From a virus: a stretch of DNA of 31,934 nucleotides. The number at the start of each line of letters is the position of its first letter. The stretch's first letter is position 1. This document shows, piece after piece, positions 1 to 8,048 of this stretch. The stretch covers positions 1 through 31,934 of the IMG/VR virus record IMGVR_UViG_3300035698_001964; one strand, given 5' to 3'. Below the pieces are notes generated by a model, which was not told the origin of the DNA, did not search any database, and saw only the letters and a list, made by a program, of their open reading frames with translations. The position numbers were made by a program, and so were the translations under genes.

Positions 1-266
1 GATAAATCCCAGTAAGGGTGGTCATAACTCATCTGTAGGTCAAAGAATCCACCTTTACCTGGCAGAAAAGCAGAACTGGTAGAACCACCATATAATTGAG
101 TTCCCCCACTTCCATCTTGTATTGTAACCTTAGTATAATCTGCTGAAGAAGTTTCGTTATTATCAAACATTATACCCACTATATGGATATATTGAGTTCC
201 AGTTGGAGCAGCTATTACTGCTGTTCCTGTTGTTATACTAAATGGTGCTGCTGTTGGTGTTGCCAT
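1..266 (-). CDS. partial virion (tail or head decoration) protein, N-terminal 88 residues
   Basis: The gene runs off the low-coordinate edge, so only its first 88 codons are visible. It starts ATG at 266 behind an A/T-only leader with no Shine-Dalgarno sequence. The visible protein is rich in Thr, Ala, Gly and Ser, with alternating beta-type stretches such as QYIHIVGIMFDNN and YTKVTIQDGSGG. This composition is common in phage virion proteins. It is the last gene of a run of virion-like genes that follows the portal. I recognise no specific family. A structural role is inferred from composition and position only. Confidence 0.6.
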   Translation of the reverse strand, partial: MATPTAAPFSITTGTAVIAAPTGTQYIHIVGIMFDNNETSSADYTKVTIQDGSGGTQLYGGSTSSAFLPGKGGFFDLQMSYDHPYWDL

Positions 267-286
267 ATATTTTTATTATTCGTAAA

Positions 287-1381
287 CTATGAATTTCTTT
301 TTTCAACTTTACTACCAACTCCAACTCTTAAATAAAGTAAAGCAGATAAATCATCATTTATTGTAAGTGTCATCTTGTCAGCATTCTCTGATTTAAGTAT
401 TACATCTTCGTTAAATTGAACGTTTATAGCTACCCAAGAATTTGTTAAATCTCCACCACTACCTGTGATAGTTGCATTACTTAAACTCATAAAATCAACA
501 AACTTGTTAAGTGTTGCAGTAGTTGTAGTTATTCCATCTTCTATTCTCTTATAATCAATACCAGATGTTAATGCTACTCCTAATAGATTATCATAAGGAA
601 TACTTGGTTGAGTTCCAGCTACTACTGTACTAACAAAATCATCAGCTACTACTATCTGAAAACTCTTAACGTGCAACCAAGTTCCTAAGTCTGGCTCTAG
701 TGTAAATACAACTGGAGTTCCTGATTGTTCTATTTGAATATCATCTATATAAAACTTTGCTTTTCCATCTTTTGCTTCTCGTTCAAATCTAACTGTATCA
801 ATAGTTAATCCAGTTAAACCCATATCTACAAAAGGTATATAAATTTTATGCCAAGTATCAGTATCTGTATAATCAAAGTAATCACTTAAATCTACTTTAG
901 TTCCTACTTGTGCTGGTGTACCAGTAGATAACCAACCATAAAAATCTACTGCATCTCCTATCTTCCAATCTTTATCAACATAAATCCACATAGTGAATCC
1001 TATATAATTTGTTAAAACTTGGTCACTACCTTTATCTATTTCAAATATTTCTCCTACTGGTAAATCATCACATTTAATACTCTTAGTTCCACCTGTTGTA
1101 TGGTTCTGGTCTGTACTATCATAAACAGTCTTACTTCCAACAACATCTTGTGCAGTCCATAAACCACCATCATCTGTTCCATCGTGAATTTCAATTGCAG
1201 TACCACCAAAAGCACCATCTTGATTCATCTCAATACCATAAGTAGAATTAGAAAAATATCCCAACTTATTATCATATGTTTTAAGTGGTCTTGTAGCTAC
1301 AACTAAAGCGTTTTTTTCATCCTCATCAACTACATTTGCCACTAAACCAGTGGCTGGGTCTTTTATATTACTTTTAATCAT
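287..1381 (-). CDS. virion protein with a carbohydrate-binding-module-like beta-sandwich
   Basis: A 364-residue protein with no signal peptide or membrane segment. Residues of about 55-220 resemble a jelly-roll carbohydrate-binding or concanavalin-like domain: a surface strand (FTMWIYVDKDW), a loop, WHKIYIPF, and the strand FYIDDIQIEQSG, which is typical of the last strands of such domains. The C-terminal part is beta-rich with alternating charged strands. It sits 10 bases after the preceding virion-like gene and is probably co-transcribed with it. Such domains on phage proteins often bind surface glycans, but that role is inferred here. It could equally be a capsid decoration protein. Confidence 0.6.
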   Translation of the reverse strand: MIKSNIKDPATGLVANVVDEDEKNALVVATRPLKTYDNKLGYFSNSTYGIEMNQDGAFGGTAIEIHDGTDDGGLWTAQDVVGSKTVYDSTDQNHTTGGTKSIKCDDLPVGEIFEIDKGSDQVLTNYIGFTMWIYVDKDWKIGDAVDFYGWLSTGTPAQVGTKVDLSDYFDYTDTDTWHKIYIPFVDMGLTGLTIDTVRFEREAKDGKAKFYIDDIQIEQSGTPVVFTLEPDLGTWLHVKSFQIVVADDFVSTVVAGTQPSIPYDNLLGVALTSGIDYKRIEDGITTTTATLNKFVDFMSLSNATITGSGGDLTNSWVAINVQFNEDVILKSENADKMTLTINDDLSALLYLRVGVGSKVEKRNS

Positions 1382-1391
1382 ATACTATTTC

Positions 1392-1964
1392 TTATCCAAT
1401 TTCTAAACCGTGATAATTAAATATAACTGTTCCATTAACTGTTGCTGCTGATGTATCACACCAAATTGTCATTGTTGAGTTCTTTGGTAAAATTAAATCT
1501 TGTTCAAAATTAAATGTATCTGTTGCGGCTTCTCCTATGAACTTAAATCTTTCAAGTTCACTTCCACCTGTTATTGTTGATGTAGCACCATCTAAGTCTG
1601 CTCCCTTTTCAAATGTTCCATCTGCTGACTTTCCACTACCACCGTTTAAATTAACTGGTGTAAGTGCTGTTGCAGATAATCTTGTTCCTTTATCATTAAT
1701 TTGCACATATACTTCACAAGCAGCACTAACATATATCTTAATTCCTTCTACACATAAATCAGTGTCTGAGTCATTTACCATATAAAATATACAATCATCA
1801 TTAGCTGTTGGCGATTGTGAAAAGTAAACATTATACGCTTCTCCGTGTAAATGATTAACGTGATGTTCATTTGATGATGTAATACAGTCTGTTAAAAGTC
1901 TATTCTCTTCACTTACTCCAGCAGAATATCCTTTACCTTGACCATCTTCTATTTGTAACCCCAT
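1392..1964 (-). CDS. virion protein, paralogue of the next upstream gene
   Basis: A 190-residue protein starting MGLQIEDGQGKGYSAGVSE and continuing ENRL. The pattern DGxGxGYxAGVSExNRL is shared with the neighbouring gene at 1987-2568, so the two are paralogues at least at the N terminus. Similar N-terminal tags (DGTG...AKV...NRL) occur on many phage virion proteins. The rest is beta-rich, with several strands ending in VIFNYHGLEI. No enzyme motif is visible. The start lies behind an A/T-only leader. Its position after portal and repeat protein fits a minor head, neck or tail component. Confidence 0.65.
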   Translation of the reverse strand: MGLQIEDGQGKGYSAGVSEENRLLTDCITSSNEHHVNHLHGEAYNVYFSQSPTANDDCIFYMVNDSDTDLCVEGIKIYVSAACEVYVQINDKGTRLSATALTPVNLNGGSGKSADGTFEKGADLDGATSTITGGSELERFKFIGEAATDTFNFEQDLILPKNSTMTIWCDTSAATVNGTVIFNYHGLEIG

Positions 1965-1986
1965 ATATTTATAATTTAATTATTTA

Positions 1987-2568
1987 TTATTTATCCTCCA
2001 TAAAGCCACGAACAATTATAGTAGCCTCACCTGTTTCTTCTCCTGTCATTTGAAATGATATTGTATCATTAGCCCCTAAGATAATTGCTCCACCTATATC
2101 AAGACGTGTGCTTCCTTGTGCTAACAATAAATTTAATCCAGCAGAACCACCAGCAATGGTCATTCCACCAGCTCCTTCATCCCAATATTCAACAGTTAAA
2201 TCAAATGTATTATTACTTGACCTGTTTAGATTTCCAGCTGAACCTGATGTGTTATTTCCTGTTGGTGCTGAACTTGCAAACCATATTTGAAAACCTAAGG
2301 CTGTATTAGAAGATGCTGTTCCACCATTCCAACTAGGTCTTACATCTGTAATTACCATATTCTGAGTAGTGCTTATATTTTTTATATACAATACTCTTTC
2401 ACCACCTGATGTTACTGTAAGTTGTGGTGTTGTTATTCCAAATGCTCCTTCTCTATCTCTTGATTCATAATAGATTCTTGGAGATGTAGCACAACTTGAA
2501 TTTAATCTATTGTGCTCACTTACTCCAGCTAAATATCCTCTACCTTTTCCATCTTTTATTTGTCCCAT
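1987..2568 (-). CDS. virion protein, paralogue of the next downstream gene
   Basis: A 193-residue protein starting MGQIKDGKGRGYLAGVSEH and continuing NRL, the same N-terminal tag as the gene at 1392-1964. The body is beta-rich (VTSGGERVLYIKNIS; QNMVITDVRPSW; TISFQMTGEETGEATIIVRGF) and has no catalytic signature. The bodies of the two paralogues differ much more than their N termini, which suggests that the shared tag is an attachment or assembly module. The ATG is preceded only by A/T-rich sequence. Role inferred from context: a virion protein expressed with the portal operon. Confidence 0.65.
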   Translation of the reverse strand: MGQIKDGKGRGYLAGVSEHNRLNSSCATSPRIYYESRDREGAFGITTPQLTVTSGGERVLYIKNISTTQNMVITDVRPSWNGGTASSNTALGFQIWFASSAPTGNNTSGSAGNLNRSSNNTFDLTVEYWDEGAGGMTIAGGSAGLNLLLAQGSTRLDIGGAIILGANDTISFQMTGEETGEATIIVRGFMEDK

Positions 2569-2581
2569 ATATTTATTTATA

Positions 2582-3889
2582 TTAATTATCTATATCTTCA
2601 TCTTTCAAAATAGTATCTGTTAAGAGTGCCATTTGAAGACTTATTTTTTTTAATTCTATTAACATTTGCTCCATTAACTCTTCTTGAGTGAAATTTACTG
2701 TTACTTGTTTTTCTTGACCACCTTCTGTAACTTGAGCATCTTCTAACAATTCTTCTAATTCGTCCGTATCTACTTTTAATTCTTTACTAGCATTAACTTG
2801 TAAGTTTTGTTTATTACCATCAGTATCTTCACCTGCCATTGGTATAGCATCTGAAGCTCCAACTGGATTTTCTTCTTCTGAGTTAGATACTACATACTTA
2901 TCTCCATCACCAACAACGTGGACTTGTTGTCCAGCTACGTTCTCGAAACTTGCTGTATATAATTTATCTGTATCTCCAACTACTGCTGCATCAGTATCTC
3001 CACCATCACTTCTTTCTGCTACAAGTATAGTTGTACCAGCTACAAGACCAACTGTTTTTGGACCACTAGGAGCACCATAGGTTGTTGGCATCTGTATTTT
3101 AGGAATAAGACTATCTATAAACTTACCTTTACTATCTACTAATCTAACAGCCAAAGCTTCTTTCGGGTCTTTATGTTTACTAGCATCTACCTTAAGAATA
3201 ATCTCAGATAGTGTTACATTTAGTTTAGTTGTAAATGTATCTATATCTAGTGGACTATACCAATTTGGTTTCTCTATCTTAAATTGCTTTGGAAAATTAC
3301 TTACCTTAAGTGATTTAGGGTATTCTTTTGGCTTATGTAAATTAGAAATCTTAAATGATTCAGGAAACTTTTCAGGCGTGTGAAGGTTAGAAACTGTAAT
3401 CTCTTTAGGGAACTTGTCAGGTGTAGGCAAATTACTTACTTTTATCTCCTTTGGAAATTCCTTTTGTTTCTCTGGCTTTGGAAAATTAGTTACTTCCATC
3501 TTAGTAGGAAATTCCTTACCATAAAGTTTCTCAAGACCCTCTGCTATCTTTCTCAATTCCTTTAGTGATTCTGTATCATCATTGGCTTTAACTACTTCTC
3601 CTATAGCTAATCCTATATTATTAAGCTTTTTAATTACAGCATCAAAAGACTTGACCTCTTCTGAGGTAAGTTTACTTGATTCTGAAATTTTTGAGTTAAT
3701 TGTACCGAGGTCTTTTAATGCTTTGAGTAACAGTTCGTTCCTCTCTTCATCTTTATTATCCTTATTATCTAAACTTTTAACAATGTCACTTAATAACCTA
3801 ATAGATTTCTTAACCTTTAGTTCTTTACTTGGTTTATCACCAGTAACTTTCTCAACCTCGGTAAGTAATTTATTAGTCTTATCGTTCAT
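2582..3889 (-). CDS. repeat-containing virion-associated protein
   Basis: A 435-residue protein. Residues 1-125 are charged and helical, probably coiled-coil. Residues 127-207 hold about five or six imperfect units of 15-16 residues built on FPKxIxVSNLxxPxK. The remainder is beta-rich, and residues of about 385-430 are again helical and acidic. Repeats of the V-x-N-F-P type are common in phage virion proteins. Its ATG lies inside the last codons of the portal-MuF gene (11-base overlap), so translation is probably coupled. This would be the usual place for a scaffold, protease or capsid gene, but it resembles none of these, and no major capsid protein is recognisable in the window. Confidence 0.65.
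   Translation of the reverse strand: MNDKTNKLLTEVEKVTGDKPSKELKVKKSIRLLSDIVKSLDNKDNKDEERNELLLKALKDLGTINSKISESSKLTSEEVKSFDAVIKKLNNIGLAIGEVVKANDDTESLKELRKIAEGLEKLYGKEFPTKMEVTNFPKPEKQKEFPKEIKVSNLPTPDKFPKEITVSNLHTPEKFPESFKISNLHKPKEYPKSLKVSNFPKQFKIEKPNWYSPLDIDTFTTKLNVTLSEIILKVDASKHKDPKEALAVRLVDSKGKFIDSLIPKIQMPTTYGAPSGPKTVGLVAGTTILVAERSDGGDTDAAVVGDTDKLYTASFENVAGQQVHVVGDGDKYVVSNSEEENPVGASDAIPMAGEDTDGNKQNLQVNASKELKVDTDELEELLEDAQVTEGGQEKQVTVNFTQEELMEQMLIELKKISLQMALLTDTILKDEDIDN
3269..3511 (-). repeat. tandem 15-16-residue coding repeats (FP-x-VSNLP type)
   Basis: Inside the 435-residue protein, codons 127-207 encode successive units such as FPKEIKVSNLPTPDK, FPKEITVSNLHTPEK and FPESFKISNLHKPKE. The unit length is conserved and the hydrophobic I/V-x-V-S-N core alternates with a Pro-Lys-rich turn, as expected for an extended beta structure. 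The codons have diverged, so this is an old protein repeat rather than a recent DNA duplication. Confidence 0.75.
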
Positions 3890-6332
3890 CTTGCTTTTCG
3901 TTAATAGTCTCTATTAGATTATCTCTAAGCTCTTTAAGATTTAACTTTAAATCTTCTGCCTCTGATAATTCTTTATCTGTCTTATCTGCCTTATCATCTA
4001 ATTCTACTGAACGTCTTTCTAATTCTTTCTCTTTAGCCTTTAGGTCTAATTCCTTTTGAGTAGGTTTCTTAACCTTTGGCTTTTGAACTGTCTTAGTAGG
4101 AATAAATACTGGCTCTATATCACATTCACAATTAGCGTGTAAAGGTGGTGTTGGTATATCTTCATAATCAAATACTATTCCATTAACACTGCCTCCTTTA
4201 CTAAGAAAGTTACCATCTAATGGTGCTGTCTTACCTTCTAAAGTAGAACATTCTGGGCAAGGCTTAGGATTTGTAATCCATCTCTTACCTTCTACTATTT
4301 CAGAATCTTTGAATGCTTGTTCTGTAGCACGAGTATTATATTTAAGTGTTTCTGTTCTAGCTATAGCTACTGCTCTTTTTTCTTCAGCTTGAACAAAGAT
4401 AGTTCTAACTCTCTTTTCTATCTGTACCATATCTTCACTATTAGCTAGACCATCTACAATAGCTTTCCTTATTTTAGAGTTAGTAGTCTTAGTTACATTA
4501 GATGCAAACTTACGTCCTTCAGCCTTTATAAGTTTAGATACTTCTGCTCTTGAGGTATCCATTGTCATATCTAAGCCAAGTGCTACAAGTGTTTCATTAC
4601 CAGCATCTTCGAATAACTCCTCTAATATAGGTAGAGTCAATCCAAGAGTAATTTCTGTTTCTTTTATTACGTGTAACCTGACATCATTGTATACTGTTTC
4701 TGAATCTAACTTAAATGCTTTATGCTTACTGAATTTAGGCAGAGTCTTTTTCCTTTGTTCTCTGAATAAATCTATCATCTTCTTCTGCATCTTTGGAACA
4801 AAACTTAAAAATATATCATTCTTCTTTTTCCAAAAACTTTTTACTTGTTCTTCTGTCCAATGAACTCTATTCTCATCTTCTTTCTCTGACTTTTCATTAG
4901 ACTTATACTGTTCCCAGATAGCCTTTTTAATCTCTGCTTTATATTCTTCTCTAACATTTTGAATTTTAAAATAAACTTTACTTCGTGACCTCATTTCACG
5001 AATTCTATCTTTATGTATTTCTGCTAATAACTTTTTCTTATCTGTAATCTTAAGCTTAAGCTTTAATGATTTAACTGGAGTTTCCTTACCACCACTAGTA
5101 TCTTGTGGTGTTCTATCTATTGACAAAGGTGCAACGTTCATCGGTAGATAAACTTCATCTCCATTTTCTACATCTGGTAAACCATACTTTTGTCTTGCTT
5201 CATTGATAGTATAGATACCTGCTTTAACTCCTTCAGTAGTAATTCTTGATTTAGTTTCTTCATCATCTGGTACTGGACTATCATAATCTAAGAACATATT
5301 TTCTGTTCCTGGAAAATTAGGTAACAAGAATTCGTTTAACTGTTGAACTAAACGTTCCATCTTTGGCTTAATACAATATCTTGCAAATATATATTGACCT
5401 GCTTGAGCTGATGCAAAGTTTACACCATCTGTTTGTGATACAACTGACTTTGGTACTCTGAATATACCTAATATCTTATCTCTTATAAATTTAGACTGTT
5501 CTAAAAAGTCCATATCTTTTTGTGAGAAACCTGCCTTTTCAAATTTCATATCACCAAAAAGAACCATAAGATTATGGGCTTTATCCGTACCTTGATGTAA
5601 TTTTTTAATACTAGCTTTTAACTCATCTTTCTGTTCATCAGACATTTGCTCAGTATCTACACTAAGGATAGAGTCTGGTCTAGCAGAATTCTTATAAAAA
5701 TTAATATTCCAATCTTCTGAGTAGTTATCTATATCAATACTTCTTGCTGCCATACTCATAGTACCTTTACCTCTAAACGGATTTGAAGGGTCTGGGTATT
5801 TCAAAAAGATAACTTCTTCTGGTTGTAGAGTAACAGTCTTGCCTTGTCCTATATCATACTTATAACCAGCTATTAATTTATCTTTATCTGTAATAGGTGT
5901 AATCCTATCTGGTTTCAAGAAGTATATACCTACTATCTTTTGTCCTTTTCTATCTAAGAACCAAGGACTTTCACCAGTTAAGTCAAGATATGCTTGCGTT
6001 AGCCAAAAATGGTCAAACTTTGTAGTAAAATCATTAACTCTATACAAAAGGTCTAGAACTTCGTGTTCATCTACCTCTTCAACCCCTTCTTTACTATATT
6101 TATATAGCTTAATGCTCATACTTCCTAATTCATCGGCTATAACTGTAACACAACTTCCAGCCCAACCTTGAACCTCTTGTAAGTATTCTCTTTGCTTCTT
6201 GGATATATTATTTTCACCGTAACCATATCCTTGTGCTTCATAACCAGTGGGCTTAAAGGTACTAACACCTTCTTTAGCAGATGGACTGAATACATTTTTG
6301 ATTCTTCTCCAAATATTATTTTTCTGTGCCAT
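3879..6332 (-). CDS. portal protein fused to a MuF-type head morphogenesis domain
   Basis: An 817-residue protein. Residues of about 40-420 match the HK97-type portal family: an early WAGSCVTVIADELGSMSIKL segment, the GKGTMSMAARSIDIDNYSED region, a clip region, and the stem-to-wing segment FRVPKSVVSQTDGVNFASAQ. Residues of about 430-745 carry a MuF (Mu gpF-like) domain with the diagnostic ARTE (658-661), the CPEC pair and PPLHANCEC. The final 60 residues are a charged coiled coil. The portal forms the dodecameric DNA gate of the capsid, and MuF proteins are minor head proteins linked to portals. Separate genes are usual, so this is a natural fusion. The next gene starts within its last codons. 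Confidence 0.92.
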   Translation of the reverse strand: MAQKNNIWRRIKNVFSPSAKEGVSTFKPTGYEAQGYGYGENNISKKQREYLQEVQGWAGSCVTVIADELGSMSIKLYKYSKEGVEEVDEHEVLDLLYRVNDFTTKFDHFWLTQAYLDLTGESPWFLDRKGQKIVGIYFLKPDRITPITDKDKLIAGYKYDIGQGKTVTLQPEEVIFLKYPDPSNPFRGKGTMSMAARSIDIDNYSEDWNINFYKNSARPDSILSVDTEQMSDEQKDELKASIKKLHQGTDKAHNLMVLFGDMKFEKAGFSQKDMDFLEQSKFIRDKILGIFRVPKSVVSQTDGVNFASAQAGQYIFARYCIKPKMERLVQQLNEFLLPNFPGTENMFLDYDSPVPDDEETKSRITTEGVKAGIYTINEARQKYGLPDVENGDEVYLPMNVAPLSIDRTPQDTSGGKETPVKSLKLKLKITDKKKLLAEIHKDRIREMRSRSKVYFKIQNVREEYKAEIKKAIWEQYKSNEKSEKEDENRVHWTEEQVKSFWKKKNDIFLSFVPKMQKKMIDLFREQRKKTLPKFSKHKAFKLDSETVYNDVRLHVIKETEITLGLTLPILEELFEDAGNETLVALGLDMTMDTSRAEVSKLIKAEGRKFASNVTKTTNSKIRKAIVDGLANSEDMVQIEKRVRTIFVQAEEKRAVAIARTETLKYNTRATEQAFKDSEIVEGKRWITNPKPCPECSTLEGKTAPLDGNFLSKGGSVNGIVFDYEDIPTPPLHANCECDIEPVFIPTKTVQKPKVKKPTQKELDLKAKEKELERRSVELDDKADKTDKELSEAEDLKLNLKELRDNLIETINEKQDER

Positions 6333-6336
6333 ATTT

Positions 6337-6591
6337 TTATAAATAATTTTTCTTTTTGTTAATTATCTCTAAGTATTTAGAAAAATTATTACTATTTGCT
6401 ATTCTGATTTCTTCAAACTTATAAATCTTATTACATATGCCACACATTATTTTACCATCTCCTATATCCAAAAGCTTAGTCTTGAATAATACAACACCTT
6501 TTGCATTACATCCCAAGTTCGGACACTTCCATATATAGTACTTGTCCATATCTCGTAGATTTTCTTTTGTAAAATTATCTATAGTAGACAT
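6337..6591 (-). CDS. small zinc-ribbon protein
   Basis: An 84-residue protein with two cysteine pairs, CPNLGC near residue 24 and CGIC near residue 51, spaced as in a zinc ribbon. The rest is charged with an Asn/Lys-rich C terminus. It lies between a glycosyltransferase gene, whose stop codon overlaps its start at 6591, and the portal gene that begins 5 bases later. No specific family is recognised. It may bind nucleic acid or protein. Confidence 0.65.
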   Translation of the reverse strand: MSTIDNFTKENLRDMDKYYIWKCPNLGCNAKGVVLFKTKLLDIGDGKIMCGICNKIYKFEEIRIANSNNFSKYLEIINKKKNYL

Positions 6592-7439
6592 TACTTCTTA
6601 ATAGATTTTATTAAATCTTGAAACTCTTTAACACTAATATTAATATCCCAACTATCTTTAACTTCTTGTAACCTTAGCTTAGATTCCTTCTTTCTTTCAT
6701 CTGCTGAAATAAATTTCTTAAGGTCTTCTACACTAGTAGCCACTGGCATTCCTAATGCCCAAGCTGTGATAGTTTTATTTGGAGATTTATATTTAAACTT
6801 ACCTTTAACACTAAATGGATTAACTACTATATCTCCTTCAAGTATATCTCTATTCACTGTATCTGCTGACCAAGATAAGTTTCTTAGTTCTATATCACCT
6901 GCTGCTGTTGCTGGCAAATGAAATCCACCATCTGAGATAACTATAAGATTTAACTTAAGTTTCTTTAAAAAATGAACTACTGGTTTGAGTAAATCAAAAT
7001 TACTAGAGTAACCATACCATACAACTGTCTTTGCGTCATTTTCGTGAAACTTACGTGCAGTATGTTCTGATAAATCTATTCTATCTGGTATACATAATAC
7101 TGGTTTCTTAGTGAATTGTCTGACAGATTCTGCTAATGCTTCCGTAGATGTTGTTATAGCATCTACTTCTTCTATCATTTCTTTAGTTCTATAAGCCCAA
7201 TGTAACCAATCTGGGTCACAAAGGTCTAATATCTTTACTCCTTTAAAGGCTTTGGCGTGGTCTACAAAGTATGCTTTCTGGTATATAACAGCATCGTACT
7301 TTTGCCCCATCTTGAATAGTTCAGCCTCTTCCCAGTATTTAGCCAACCATTTACCACGTATCCTTGAAGAACCAATATTCTTTCTACCGTGGAACTGCTC
7401 AAAAGACAGAATGCCGCATCTTTTATTTCCTTGTACCAT
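6591..7439 (-). CDS. GT4-like glycosyltransferase whose start lies in an HNH gene
   Basis: A 282-residue GT-B glycosyltransferase, short for the family. The N-terminal domain opens with CGILSFEQFHGRKNIGSSRI, followed by CDPDWLHWAYRT and the acceptor-side strand AITTSTEALAESV. The C-terminal donor domain is seen in VVWYGYSSNFDLL, LNLIVISDGG and SPNKTITAWALGMPVATS. The usual E-x7-E motif is replaced by a KSPNKTITAW stretch, as in some phage and bacterial relatives that lack it. The ATG is in the +1 frame within the last six codons of the HNH gene upstream (17-base overlap). The first residues (MVQGNKR) look like a cassette-supplied extension in front of a normal glycosyltransferase N terminus. 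Confidence 0.8.
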   Translation of the reverse strand: MVQGNKRCGILSFEQFHGRKNIGSSRIRGKWLAKYWEEAELFKMGQKYDAVIYQKAYFVDHAKAFKGVKILDLCDPDWLHWAYRTKEMIEEVDAITTSTEALAESVRQFTKKPVLCIPDRIDLSEHTARKFHENDAKTVVWYGYSSNFDLLKPVVHFLKKLKLNLIVISDGGFHLPATAAGDIELRNLSWSADTVNRDILEGDIVVNPFSVKGKFKYKSPNKTITAWALGMPVATSVEDLKKFISADERKKESKLRLQEVKDSWDINISVKEFQDLIKSIKK

Positions 7440-7977
7440 ATCCTTTTTTAGTTAAATTATGACACTTATAACATAATGTTTGTCCATTACTTATGTCCCA
7501 CAACTGTTTACATTTATAAGCTTCATCTTGCGAATTAATTTTATATTTATCTAGTAGTAAAACAAATTCAATTATATGATGTCCTTCTATTCTACCACCT
7601 CTTTTATTACAATTATGACAAGTGAAATCATCTCGTTCAAAAACTACTTTACGCCAATTTTTATATCTAAGTCCTTTTCTTAACTTTTCAGCTAAACAAC
7701 TTTTACCACCTAACCATCTATGATGTTTTTCACCAGTAGGGAGATTTCTTGTTTCACCTAACCATAGTCCTTTGCCTTTTCTAGCAATACTCATCTTAAC
7801 CTTAGATTCTTTACTATGCTTAGTATTATGAATAGGCATTGAGTGGTGTTTTAACCTTTCCTGAACTGCACATACTGAACATCGTTTAGATTTATACCCA
7901 GCTAAAGGCTTTTTACAGTCTAGACATAATCTATCAAACCTTGTCTTTTTAAATTGTCCTTTGTTATTCCTTTTCAT
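7423..7977 (-). CDS. HNH homing endonuclease with zinc finger and NUMOD3 motif
   Basis: A 184-residue protein. An N-terminal CLDC...CSVC zinc finger is followed by a NUMOD3-like DNA-binding segment (HSKESKVKMSIARKGKG, residues about 54-70). The C-terminal HNH nuclease contains FERDDFTCHNC, GGRIEGHHIIEF and NGQTLCYKCHNLT, with two zinc-binding CxxC pairs and the catalytic His in GHHI. Free-standing enzymes of this family cut DNA at specific sites and promote their own spread. The gene ends 17 bases inside the glycosyltransferase gene and begins shortly after a broken glycosyltransferase 5' end at 8024-8044. Closest relatives in the window are the HNH genes at 9144 and 20911. Confidence 0.88.
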   Translation of the reverse strand: MKRNNKGQFKKTRFDRLCLDCKKPLAGYKSKRCSVCAVQERLKHHSMPIHNTKHSKESKVKMSIARKGKGLWLGETRNLPTGEKHHRWLGGKSCLAEKLRKGLRYKNWRKVVFERDDFTCHNCNKRGGRIEGHHIIEFVLLLDKYKINSQDEAYKCKQLWDISNGQTLCYKCHNLTKKGYGTRK

Positions 7978-8023
7978 ATATTAAGAATAACATAGTCCAT
8001 AGCATTGTTCAAATGTAACTTTA

Positions 8024-8044
8024 TTAGAAACGTCCAACTTTCAT
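8024..8044 (-). pseudogene. remnant of a glycosyltransferase 5' end (locus C)
   Basis: A six-codon ORF, MKVGRF then TAA, starts 5 bases after the preceding gene. It aligns with KRCGIL near the start of the glycosyltransferase at 6591-7439. A little further on, in another frame (about 7996-8013), the codons read FEQCYG, against FEQFHG in the intact gene. Taken together this looks like a decayed copy of the glycosyltransferase 5' end left upstream of the HNH insertion. The match is short and is the weakest of the three such loci. Confidence 0.4.
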
Positions 8045-8048
8045 ATAA

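Noticed and set aside
3269-3511. CRISPR-like array
   Set aside because: The periodicity is in the protein (15-16 residues, diverged codons) and there are no identical DNA repeats with unique spacers.
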